Shown here in pieces: positions 9,126 to 16,481 of a stretch of DNA of 20,780 nt. The stretch is from NCBI GenBank assembly GCA_030625465.1, contig DAOUQS010000008.1, forward strand, positions 1-20,780, written 5' to 3'. The notes beneath the pieces are model-generated. The model was not told where the DNA came from. It saw nothing but the letters and a program-made list of their open reading frames with translations, and ran no database searches. Source of the stretch: Amylibacter sp. (GTDB lineage: Bacteria; Pseudomonadota; Alphaproteobacteria; Rhodobacterales; Rhodobacteraceae). Each line of letters opens with the position of its first letter. The first letter of the stretch is position 1. Both the position numbers and the translations under genes were made by a program.

Positions 9126-10127
9126 ATGGGCATCTGGTTGAAATATCGACTGCGTTTGGAACGCAAGCGTCGCCGTATCCGGTCTCTTAGAAAGAGGCGG
9201 GAACTGGAATGCGTTGTGGATCGCAGCTCAAAAACAAAGCCCAAGGATATATTCCTTTTTACGACATTTAGGAATGAAAAGCCCAGGTTGAAATTTTTCT
9301 TGAAATACTACCGGCGTTTGGGGGTCAAGCACTTCTATTTTGTGGACAACGGCTCGGATGATGGCGGTCGCGAGCTGTTGGAAAACGAAACAGATGTATC
9401 GCTTTGGACAACAAATCGCAGTTACAAGCGTGCGAATTTTGGTGTGGATTGGCTAAACGGGTTGCAGTCAAAGTATGCAAACGGACATTGGTGTCTTGTT
9501 GTCGATGTGGATGAGTTTTTTGTCTATCCGCATTGTGATGCGCGCCCGCTGTCCGCCTTAACGGATTGGCTGGATTCATCATCCTCTAGATCATTCGGGG
9601 CAATAATGATTGATATGTACCCGCGTGGCGATATCAAGGATGCAAATTGTGCTGCTGGTAAAAACCCAATGCGTGCCGCGCCATTTTTTGATTCTGGAAA
9701 TTTCTTTGTTGAACATAATGAAAAATACCGGAACCTTTGGATACAGGGCGGGGTCAGGCAAAGGGTCTTTTTTAAGGATAAGCCGGAATTTGCACCGGCA
9801 TTAAATAAAATTCCGCTGGTTAAATGGTCAAGGGGGAATGTTTTTGTAAGCTCGACACACAGCATTCTGCCGCGTGGTTTGAATATTGTATATGATGAAT
9901 GGGGTGGGCAAAAAGCTTGCGGTTGCTTGATGCATACAAAGTTTATTAGCACGTTTACCGACAAGGCAAATGAGGAATTACACCGCAAAGAACACTATGC
10001 CGCCAGCCGTGAGTATAAAGAATATGCCGCCTCTTCAGAAGAAATGTGGACGCGTTTTTCCACACGCTACAAGGACTGGAAGCAGCTGGAAACGCTTGGT
10101 CTGATGTCACGCGGGGATTGGGCATGA
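9126..10127 (+). CDS. Family 2-type glycosyltransferase (Glyco_tranf_2_4-like), copy 2
   Basis: This 333-residue paralogue of the upstream gene shares FRNEKPRLKFFLKYYRRLGV, YFVDNGSDD, the FGVDW block, the DxD motif in LVVDVDEFFVYP (127-130), DMYPRGD and the final YKDWKQLETLGLM. The first 26 residues are extremely basic (LERKRRRIRSLRKRRELE), suggesting peripheral attachment to acidic membrane lipid. The 147-base gap from copy 1 is AT-rich with no clear promoter. The TGA stop overlaps the ATG of the next gene (ATGA, 10124-10127), which suggests translational coupling. The copies have diverged well beyond a recent duplication, so they probably have different acceptors or linkages. Confidence 0.85.
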   Translation: MGIWLKYRLRLERKRRRIRSLRKRRELECVVDRSSKTKPKDIFLFTTFRNEKPRLKFFLKYYRRLGVKHFYFVDNGSDDGGRELLENETDVSLWTTNRSYKRANFGVDWLNGLQSKYANGHWCLVVDVDEFFVYPHCDARPLSALTDWLDSSSSRSFGAIMIDMYPRGDIKDANCAAGKNPMRAAPFFDSGNFFVEHNEKYRNLWIQGGVRQRVFFKDKPEFAPALNKIPLVKWSRGNVFVSSTHSILPRGLNIVYDEWGGQKACGCLMHTKFISTFTDKANEELHRKEHYAASREYKEYAASSEEMWTRFSTRYKDWKQLETLGLMSRGDWA

Positions 10128-11824
10128 AGCTGGGTTTTATTATTTTGGCGCATCAGGATCTGCACAGAACGGCGCAACTGGTGCGGTTTCTATCTAAAAA
10201 CAGTTGCCCCGTTAGCCTGCACATTGACCAAAACGTATCGTCGGATGAATTGATTGAACTTAAAGCATCGCTTAATCATGTTAAGAATGTTGTTTTTGTT
10301 AAACGTGAAAAATGTGGGTGGGGGCAATTTTCTATTGTTCAGGCCACATTAAATGCCGCTGAAAGCCTGTTGGAAAATCATCCGGATGTAACCAATGTGT
10401 TTTTAGCCAGCGGCGCGTGTTTACCTGCGCGGCCACTAAAACAGCTCAAGGCGTTTTTAGGCCGGCATAAAGATATCGATTTTATCGAGTCCTTTTCAAA
10501 GGGCGATGAAAAATGGGTTAAAGGCGGGCTGGATCAAGAAAGATTTACACTGTACTTTCCACTGTCATGGCGCAAACATAGGTTTGCTTTTGACCGCCTT
10601 ATTGAAGTGCAACGTCAATTGAAAATAAGCCGTACCATTCCCAAACACATTACCCCCCATATGGGTTCCCAATGGTGGTGTTTGACAGCGACAACCCTTA
10701 GAAAAATCATTGAAGACCCGGACAGGCAGAAAAATGATAAATATTTTTCCAAGTGCTGGATCCCGGATGAATCCTACTTTCAAACACTGGCCCGCAACCA
10801 TTCTGAGCATATAAGATCAAGATCGCTGACATTTTCTATGTTTGATGAACAGGGCAAACCGTTTCTGTTTTATGATGATCATTTGGATATACTCCCTAAA
10901 ACAAGTGCATTTTTTGTTCGGAAAGTATGGCCAGGCGCGCATAAGCTATACCACGGCCTATTAATAACAAGCCGTAGGAATTTCCCGTTATCAAAGGCAA
11001 ATGAAGATGCGTTTAATGGCGTTTTTCATTCAGCAGGGAAGATACGAAAAACAGGTGGTGAAGGGCGAATACTTCAGGGGCGTTTTCCAAATGCTTTAGT
11101 GAAAAACAAGAGTATGGCACGTGCCGATTTTTGTGTTTTAACGGGATTTGATTATCTATTCGAAGACTTTCCAAACTGGGCACGTAAAACCAAAGGCCTG
11201 AATATTTTTGGAAATATATTCAAACCGCGCAAATTTGCCTTTCACAAGCATATAGTCTTGGCAAAAGGAAATCTAACAGCCAGCGTTAAGCTACGCAATC
11301 TGAACCCCAAAGGCTTTTTGTCAAACTTTCTTTGGAGCCAAGGACCCGATCAATGCACAGCTATCTTGTATGATGTAAGTGATACGCAAAAAATTATGCC
11401 GGATATAACGCGTGATAAGCGGGCGCATTTTGTTGTTGTTCGGGAAGCGTGGCTGCTTTCCACAGCAAATAGCGGCATGAAGTTAAAGGGTAAATTGATG
11501 CAGGCGCAGGTCTTACAGGCCAGAGAGAATAAATTATTATCGTCGCTTAAAGAGGAAAAGCATGCAAGTTGCACCGTAATTTCATTGAAAGAGGCGCTGA
11601 ATACACCTGGCCTTGTACTGCAGGGCGCATTGAAATTACTGGATCCCGAAGCCGCCGCGAAACCAACGGCAATCCCGGAACTTGTGGACATTTCAAAGCT
11701 TGATGGTTTGGTTCGTAAATTGTCAAAAAATGGTGTATTATTAAATTACAAACCAAGTAAGAAAAGAAAGCTGACTTCAAAAAGACCAAAGAAAGTAATT
11801 AGAAGACCATATGTTGTTAGATAA
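10124..11824 (+). CDS. GT14 (Branch) beta-1,6-N-acetylglucosaminyltransferase-like protein with long C-terminal extension
   Basis: This is a 566-residue protein. Residues 1 to about 260 match the core-2/I-branching GT14 family: KLGFIILAHQD at the start, HIDQN (about 33-37), FLASGACLPARPL, GSQWWCLT (182-189) and the acidic PDESYFQTL motif (215-223). The remaining ~300 residues resemble the extra domain of alphaproteobacterial GT14 proteins (DUF5927/5928-like, from memory). The last ~26 residues are rich in Lys/Arg. The ATG at 10124 is chosen because it overlaps the preceding stop, has GGGGA upstream and gives the typical N-terminus; an in-frame start at 10046 lies deep in the previous gene. 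The UDP-GlcNAc donor is the family norm, not shown here. Confidence 0.82.
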   Translation: MKLGFIILAHQDLHRTAQLVRFLSKNSCPVSLHIDQNVSSDELIELKASLNHVKNVVFVKREKCGWGQFSIVQATLNAAESLLENHPDVTNVFLASGACLPARPLKQLKAFLGRHKDIDFIESFSKGDEKWVKGGLDQERFTLYFPLSWRKHRFAFDRLIEVQRQLKISRTIPKHITPHMGSQWWCLTATTLRKIIEDPDRQKNDKYFSKCWIPDESYFQTLARNHSEHIRSRSLTFSMFDEQGKPFLFYDDHLDILPKTSAFFVRKVWPGAHKLYHGLLITSRRNFPLSKANEDAFNGVFHSAGKIRKTGGEGRILQGRFPNALVKNKSMARADFCVLTGFDYLFEDFPNWARKTKGLNIFGNIFKPRKFAFHKHIVLAKGNLTASVKLRNLNPKGFLSNFLWSQGPDQCTAILYDVSDTQKIMPDITRDKRAHFVVVREAWLLSTANSGMKLKGKLMQAQVLQARENKLLSSLKEEKHASCTVISLKEALNTPGLVLQGALKLLDPEAAAKPTAIPELVDISKLDGLVRKLSKNGVLLNYKPSKKRKLTSKRPKKVIRRPYVVR

Positions 11825-13290
11825 TGTCGAAAAGTAGATTTAAGTATTTTGTCCTTCTTGCCAATATGAGAACGGGATCTAATTTATTTGAACAGAATAT
11901 AAATCTGTTCGAAAGCTTTTCCTGTAATGGTGAGCTGTTTAATCCGCATTTTGTCGGCCATCCAAATCAAAGCAGTTTTTGCGGTATAGATGTTGCTGAC
12001 CGTGATCTGGATCCCAATAAACTGGTTCGCAAAATGGTCGCACAAAGCAATGACGCGCTGCCGGGCTTCAGATTATTTGCGGATCATGACCAGCGTGTAC
12101 TGGACTACATTCTGGAAGATGAAACATGCGCAAAAATTGTGCTAACAAGGAATCCGCTGGATTCCTATATTTCTCACGCTATCGCGAAAAAGACTGATCA
12201 GTGGAAACTTACAGACCTTCACAAGCGTAAAACGGCACAGGTTGATTTTGATATTATTGGCTTCAAATCCTATCTGAACAACCTTTCCGAGTTCTCCAAG
12301 AAAATACGCACCAAACTTCAGGTCTCGGGACAGGCTGCTTTTCAGTTATTGTATGCTGATTTGGGCAAGCTGGATGTCTTTAACGGCTTGGCAAATTTTT
12401 TGGAAAGTGAAGAACAGCTAGACGGTCTGAAAGAAAAAATCAAACGGCAGAACCCTGAAAGTCTGCCGGAAAAAGTAAACAACTATGCTGAAATGATCGC
12501 GCAAGTGCGGTCAATTAATTTTCTTGATAACGGACTTCCTGATTTCCACGAACCGGAACGGCATGCTGCGGCAAAAAACTTTATTCTTGGCGATACCGTC
12601 CCCCTTCTGTTCCAGCCCATCGGTGAATATGGAAAGCCTGCTTTAGAAAACTGGATGCGATCCCATCTGATGGATGCCAATGGCACGCTTCTGTCTGGCA
12701 TGAAGCAAAAGTATATTTATGACTGGCTGAAGGCACATCAAACCCGCACCGTGTTTTCGATGTTGGCGCATCCGGTAGAGCGGGTGCATCATGCATTCAA
12801 CACACATATTTTTCAAGCAGGGAAAAACAGTTTCCCATGGATAAGAAAAGTTCTGGTTGAACAGTATAATGTTAAAATGCCTGATCCCGACCTATGCGAA
12901 ACGATAAATAAGGGCGCATTGGACAGTATCGGTTATGATCTAGAGGATTACCGGCAGGCTATTAAAAAGTTCACCAAGTTTCTGAAAGGTAATCTGAAGG
13001 GGCAGACGCGGGCGCGGGTTGACTATTCATGGGCCAGCCAGTCAGCGATTTTGGACGGCTATACCAAGGTTGTTCATCCGGATTATTTATTACGCGTTGA
13101 TACATATGAAAATATTATACGCGTGATAGAGGATCAGCTTTCCCTTCCTCATATCCCTGTTGGTGAAATTGCACCGGAAGATGCCGCATTCCAGCTAGCT
13201 GAAATCTATGATGAAGAATTAGAGCAATTGGTCGCGAAAGCCTACTCTCGCGACTATATGAACTTTGGCTTTAAAGGCTGGCGAAACTAA
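11824..13290 (+). CDS. Sulfotransferase, NodH/Stf0-like N-terminus with a second, degenerate-looking sulfotransferase-like domain
   Basis: This 488-residue protein is predicted to move sulfate from PAPS to a glycan or glycolipid. The N-terminal half has the 5'-phosphosulfate loop in LLANMRTGSNLFEQNI (11-26) and the 3'-phosphate site in VLTRNPLDSYISHA (106-119), with the expected Arg109 and Ser114/Ser117. From about residue 255 a second segment resembles Sulfotransfer_2 proteins: VFSMLAHPVERVHHAF (310-325) aligns with the usual RDPxxRxxS motif but has Ala315 and His323 at the Arg and Ser positions, and the end (IYDEELEQL...YMNFGF) looks like that family's C-terminus. The start overlaps the preceding stop (TAATG, 11822-11826) with no clear Shine-Dalgarno, so translation is probably coupled. 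It converges on ptsN with 3 bases between stops. Confidence 0.8.
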   Translation: MSKSRFKYFVLLANMRTGSNLFEQNINLFESFSCNGELFNPHFVGHPNQSSFCGIDVADRDLDPNKLVRKMVAQSNDALPGFRLFADHDQRVLDYILEDETCAKIVLTRNPLDSYISHAIAKKTDQWKLTDLHKRKTAQVDFDIIGFKSYLNNLSEFSKKIRTKLQVSGQAAFQLLYADLGKLDVFNGLANFLESEEQLDGLKEKIKRQNPESLPEKVNNYAEMIAQVRSINFLDNGLPDFHEPERHAAAKNFILGDTVPLLFQPIGEYGKPALENWMRSHLMDANGTLLSGMKQKYIYDWLKAHQTRTVFSMLAHPVERVHHAFNTHIFQAGKNSFPWIRKVLVEQYNVKMPDPDLCETINKGALDSIGYDLEDYRQAIKKFTKFLKGNLKGQTRARVDYSWASQSAILDGYTKVVHPDYLLRVDTYENIIRVIEDQLSLPHIPVGEIAPEDAAFQLAEIYDEELEQLVAKAYSRDYMNFGFKGWRN

Positions 13291-13293
13291 AGC

Positions 13294-13758
13294 CTAAGCG
13301 GCCTGGGATTCGTGGCCCTCAATCAGAATAGAAAAGATAGCCTGTTCATTCTGGTTTGACCTAAGTTTGGCGCAAACATTTTCATCACGCAATGTCCGTG
13401 AAACCAAAGCAAGGGCCTTTAGATGCTCTGCGCCTTCTTTCTGGGGTGCCAATAACGTAAATATCAAATCCACGGGTTGGTTATCCATAGACCCATAATC
13501 CAGTGGTTTTTGCAAACGGGTAAACAGGCCAATAACACGATCAAGGGATTCAAACCGTGCGTGTGGAATGGCAACACCACGACCAACGCCTGTTGTCCCC
13601 AAGGATTCACGTGCGTTCAGCGCAGAAAAAACCAATCCGCTGTCAATGCCATAGGCAGACCCAGCCAGATCAGAGATTTTCTGAAGCAGGCGCTTTTTAC
13701 TGGTTTCGCTTTGCGCAAACTGCACAGCTTCGACCACAAGAATTTCCGTAAGTATCAT
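13294..13758 (-). CDS. ptsN: Nitrogen-regulatory PTS component EIIA-Ntr
   Basis: This 154-residue cytosolic regulator of the PTS-Ntr phosphorelay receives phosphate from NPr. The active-site histidine is His66 in GVGRGVAIPHARF. Other family marks are LNARESLGTTGVGRG, VDLIFTLLAPQ and HLKALALVSRTLRD. It follows hpf by 35 bases on the same strand, the usual hpf-ptsN pairing; no separate promoter or strong Shine-Dalgarno is seen. In many proteobacteria rpoN also lies in this neighbourhood, but not here. The family call is secure; targets of the phosphorelay cannot be seen. Confidence 0.94.
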   Translation of the reverse strand: MILTEILVVEAVQFAQSETSKKRLLQKISDLAGSAYGIDSGLVFSALNARESLGTTGVGRGVAIPHARFESLDRVIGLFTRLQKPLDYGSMDNQPVDLIFTLLAPQKEGAEHLKALALVSRTLRDENVCAKLRSNQNEQAIFSILIEGHESQAA

Positions 13759-13793
13759 GTGCTATTGTCAAAAACATATGCTGTACTTTGGAC

Positions 13794-14369
13794 TTATTCC
13801 AAATTGGTTGGATCAACCCAGCCGATGTTTCCATCTTTCCTCTTATACACTACGTTTAAGCGTTTATGACCTTCATTGCGGAAAACCAAAACAGGCTCGT
13901 CAGTTAATTCCATCTGCATTACAGCTTCGCCAACTGATAGCGACTGAATTTTTGTTTCCATCTCTGCGATGATGACAGGTTGAAGTGATTCTGGTTCGTT
14001 CACACTTTCTGTATCTTCGCTGGCGAGGATATACGCTGATGCTTCCATAACTTCAACAGGTGTTGCATGGTCTTTGTGATGATCTTTTAGCCGCCGTTTG
14101 TAGCGTCTAAGCTGTTTTTCAATTTTATCGGCACATTTTTCAAAAGAATCATAGATTTCAGTGCTTCTACCTTCAGCGGCTACAGTAAGTCCTGTGGATA
14201 AATGTATTGTCGATTCGCACCTGTATTCATGTGCATCTTTCGAAAATGTTACCTGTGCCTCGGTTGGTCTTTGGGCAAATTTGCTTGCGACCGCTCCGAT
14301 TCCATTTCTAACATGGGTTGTTAATGATTCACCAACATCGATTTGTTTTCCGCTGATTTGATAACGCAT
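13794..14369 (-). CDS. hpf: Long-form ribosome hibernation promoting factor
   Basis: The 191-residue protein binds the 30S decoding region in starved or stationary cells and, in its long form, pairs 70S ribosomes into inactive 100S dimers. The N-terminal S30AE domain (about 1-105) starts MRYQISGKQIDVGESL and carries the basic stretch KIEKQLRRYKRRLKDHHKDH. A variable linker follows, then the C-terminal dimerisation domain (about 130-188; EAVMQMELTDEPVLVFRNE...LNVVYKRKDGNIGWVDP). The ATG at 14369 has AGGAG about 7 bases upstream and the canonical N-terminus; a longer in-frame start at 14447 has neither. It lies between lptB and ptsN, in common alphaproteobacterial order. A hairpin lies in its leader. 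Confidence 0.95.
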   Translation of the reverse strand: MRYQISGKQIDVGESLTTHVRNGIGAVASKFAQRPTEAQVTFSKDAHEYRCESTIHLSTGLTVAAEGRSTEIYDSFEKCADKIEKQLRRYKRRLKDHHKDHATPVEVMEASAYILASEDTESVNEPESLQPVIIAEMETKIQSLSVGEAVMQMELTDEPVLVFRNEGHKRLNVVYKRKDGNIGWVDPTNLE

Positions 14370-14414
14370 AAAATCTCCTTTTTTTATTTGATATGAACCA
14401 ATTCGCACGCAAAT

Positions 14415-14439
14415 ACCCGTCTGGTGATGCCAAACAGGT
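14415..14439 (-). promoter_or_regulatory. Leader hairpin upstream of hpf
   Basis: On the minus strand ACCTGTTTGG and CCAGACGGGT form a 10-bp stem with loop CATCA, about 45 bases before the hpf start. Two positions pair as G-U only on this strand (they would be A/C mismatches on the other), which points to an RNA structure of the hpf transcript. No T-run follows, so it is probably not a terminator of lptB. Its function is unknown. Confidence 0.45.
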
Positions 14440-14538
14440 GCTAACAACTGGAATGTGGAGGTTCATAACCCTAGCCTAGGACGGCTTTGCGAGTCGCGCA
14501 ATACAATCTATTATAAAATATGAAAAACATTGCGATTA

Positions 14539-15297
14539 CTATATCTTGAACGTGCTTCCCAGATAAACATTGCGCACGTTGGGGTCTGAAATCACTTCTT
14601 TTGGCGTCCCGCTCATCAAAACTTTGCCACCGTGCAAAATATAGGCACGATCAACGATCTCCAAGGTTTCACGAACATTGTGATCCGTAATCAAGACGCC
14701 AATATTACGGTTTTTCAATGTGGCAACCAAATCCCGAATATCACTGATTGCAATTGGATCAACGCCTGCGAAAGGTTCATCAAGTAAAACAAACTTTGGG
14801 CTGCTGGCAAGACAGCGGGCAATTTCCACGCGCCTGCGTTCGCCACCGGACAGGGCAAGGGCGGGGGATTTTCTGATATAGCCTATGGAAAACTCTTCCA
14901 ACAACTGCTCTAACTTTATTTTTTGTTCGGCTTTGTTTGGTTCCCATATTTCCAGTATAGACAGGATATTATCTTCAACATTCATACCCCGAAAAATACT
15001 GGCTTCTTGCGGTAGATAACCAATGCCTAGTTGCGCGCGCCGGTACATTGGCAGCTGTGTAACATCGCGCCCACCGATCAAAACGGTGCCGGCATCAGGG
15101 CGAATTAAGCCGACTATGGAATAAAAACAGGTGGTTTTCCCCGCTCCATTTGGCCCAAGCAAAGCCACAACCTCACCCTGGCCAAGCTCAAGACTGACAT
15201 CGTTCAACACAACACGTTGTTTGAAAGCTTTTTTGATATTGCGTACGATAAGGCTAGAAGCATCAATATCGTTTGCCTGTGTATTTAAAGTGTTCAT
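14539..15297 (-). CDS. lptB: LPS export ABC transporter ATPase LptB
   Basis: This 252-residue ATPase powers extraction of lipopolysaccharide from the inner membrane by LptFG. Visible are Walker A GPNGAGKT (48-55), the Q-loop in YLPQEASIF, the signature LSGGERRRVEIA (149-160), Walker B FVLLDEPFAGVDP (169-181) and the switch histidine in LITDHNVRE (His206). EASIFRGMNVEDNI is characteristic of LptB among ABC ATPases. It begins 3 bases after lptA and has no strong Shine-Dalgarno, so it probably depends on coupling. lptF and lptG are not in the window, as is usual because they lie elsewhere. A 169-base gap follows before hpf. Confidence 0.97.
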   Translation of the reverse strand: MNTLNTQANDIDASSLIVRNIKKAFKQRVVLNDVSLELGQGEVVALLGPNGAGKTTCFYSIVGLIRPDAGTVLIGGRDVTQLPMYRRAQLGIGYLPQEASIFRGMNVEDNILSILEIWEPNKAEQKIKLEQLLEEFSIGYIRKSPALALSGGERRRVEIARCLASSPKFVLLDEPFAGVDPIAISDIRDLVATLKNRNIGVLITDHNVRETLEIVDRAYILHGGKVLMSGTPKEVISDPNVRNVYLGSTFKI

Positions 15298-15300
15298 TGG

Positions 15301-15771
15301 TTATTTCGGCATAAAGACAGTTTTCACATTGCCGGACATTTTGCTGCGGCTTGTTGTGATATTATAGGTTAGCAAGTTACCGGTCAGCACGGTTTGTGTC
15401 TGGCGCAAAATAACGCTGCCAGAGAATGTTATGATTTGTGATGCAACATCGAACTGCGCCTCCAGTGCCTCGGCGGTTTCCTGACCGTTGGTGAATTTAA
15501 CCTGCCCGGACGCTTTCACAGTCTTGATGTTTTGATCACCTTCTTCAAAAAACACGGTTATTTCATCGGCCTGCAAATCCAGAACACCTTGGATAACTTT
15601 CGCATTTCCGGAAAAAATTGCCGAGTTTTCATTGGTGTTTACAACCAGATCGTCCGCGGTCGCTTCAACAGGAAGGGCCGCATTCGACCCATCCGGAAGA
15701 CCGGTACTTTGCGCCAATACAGGGCTTGTTAAAGTGCAAATGGCTAAAATAGAAAATAAAAACTTACTCAC
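15301..15771 (-). CDS. lptA: LPS transport periplasmic protein LptA
   Basis: This 156-residue precursor has a signal peptide (MSKFLFSILAICTLTSPVLAQ) with probable cleavage at VLA-Q. The mature OstA-type beta-jellyroll bridges inner and outer membranes in the Lpt system (VEATADDLVVNTNENSAIFSGNAKV, LQADEITVFF, ALEAQFDVASQIITFSG). The start codon is GTG, supported by AAGGTG about 9 bases upstream. The gene overlaps the lptC 3' end by 8 bases. The name rests on the jellyroll repeat pattern and the fixed lptC-lptA-lptB order. Confidence 0.93.
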   Translation of the reverse strand: MSKFLFSILAICTLTSPVLAQSTGLPDGSNAALPVEATADDLVVNTNENSAIFSGNAKVIQGVLDLQADEITVFFEEGDQNIKTVKASGQVKFTNGQETAEALEAQFDVASQIITFSGSVILRQTQTVLTGNLLTYNITTSRSKMSGNVKTVFMPK

Positions 15772-16453
15772 GCGGGGTCACCTTATTCGTTATCTTTTCA
15801 GGATAGTATACCAACTTTACGCCATTGCCAAAGCTAAGAATTGCGCCGTTATGTGATGTGCTTTCATGCAAATCCTGCGTTAATCGCATTTTTCCGGCAG
15901 TGATATGGCCAATTGGGCCATTTGCCACGACCGGGCCGATACTGTAGGCATTTCCGGTGTAAAAATTCAGCACAATTTTTTCGGCATGGGCCTGGTAATC
16001 ATCAGAGGTTTTCAACGAGACAGTTCCGGTCAGAATTGCCTCTTGTGTGTTTAAATTAAGCTGTCCAAAATCCGAAGACGTTTGCACTTCCAACCCATCG
16101 GCAAAGTCTATTGTTGTGCGGGGTAAAACCAGATCAACCAAATCCGGTGTTGGTGCATTGGGTAAGGCGGACGTCGCAGAAATTGAAAAAGCATCGCCGG
16201 ATTTCGTGACGCCTGAATAATGCGGGTTGGTGATTTTTTGACCAACAGCAAGTTTGGCTAAGCCAACACCGGGAACGATAACACCATCCCGAATGGGGTT
16301 GGTTTTGTTGAATGCAAACACACCGATAAGAAGCAAAGCCGCCAAAACCGGGAACCCGATTTTGGCAATGCTCACAAATCGGGAATAGGTATCTTTTGTT
16401 GCATCTTTCATCGTTATTACATGGGCCTCTGCCAGCTTTGCGTCAATAGCCAT
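15764..16453 (-). CDS. lptC: LPS export system protein LptC
   Basis: This 229-residue bitopic inner-membrane protein hands LPS from LptBFG to LptA. A single N-terminal membrane segment (IGFPVLAALLLIGVFAF, about residues 32-48) is followed by a periplasmic domain of the LptA/LptC fold (YSGVTKSGDAFSISATSA, LNTQEAILTGTVSLKTSDDYQAHAEKIVLNF). Sequence conservation in LptC is low, so gene order is part of the evidence. The ATG at 16453 has no clear Shine-Dalgarno; an in-frame ATG at 16411 (MKDATKDTYS) would give 215 residues and also keeps the membrane segment. The gene lies 28 bases after rnd and overlaps lptA. Confidence 0.88.
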   Translation of the reverse strand: MAIDAKLAEAHVITMKDATKDTYSRFVSIAKIGFPVLAALLLIGVFAFNKTNPIRDGVIVPGVGLAKLAVGQKITNPHYSGVTKSGDAFSISATSALPNAPTPDLVDLVLPRTTIDFADGLEVQTSSDFGQLNLNTQEAILTGTVSLKTSDDYQAHAEKIVLNFYTGNAYSIGPVVANGPIGHITAGKMRLTQDLHESTSHNGAILSFGNGVKLVYYPEKITNKVTPRE

Positions 16454-16481
16454 GCATGTGCGTTGCTAAAATCTGTGCATA

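Noticed and set aside
9524..9988. 154-codon open frame on the minus strand inside the second glycosyltransferase gene
   Set aside because: It is fully antisense to a well-supported gene, has no recognisable protein motif and no convincing ribosome-binding site.
10046..10123. Longer N-terminus for the GT14 protein
   Set aside because: It lies inside the preceding gene; the ATG at 10124 gives the canonical start and stop/start overlap.
13266..13294. Inverted repeat GGCTTTA/TAAAGCC at the sulfotransferase-ptsN junction as a bidirectional terminator
   Set aside because: Only 7 bp with a 15-base spacer and no T-run; too weak to call.
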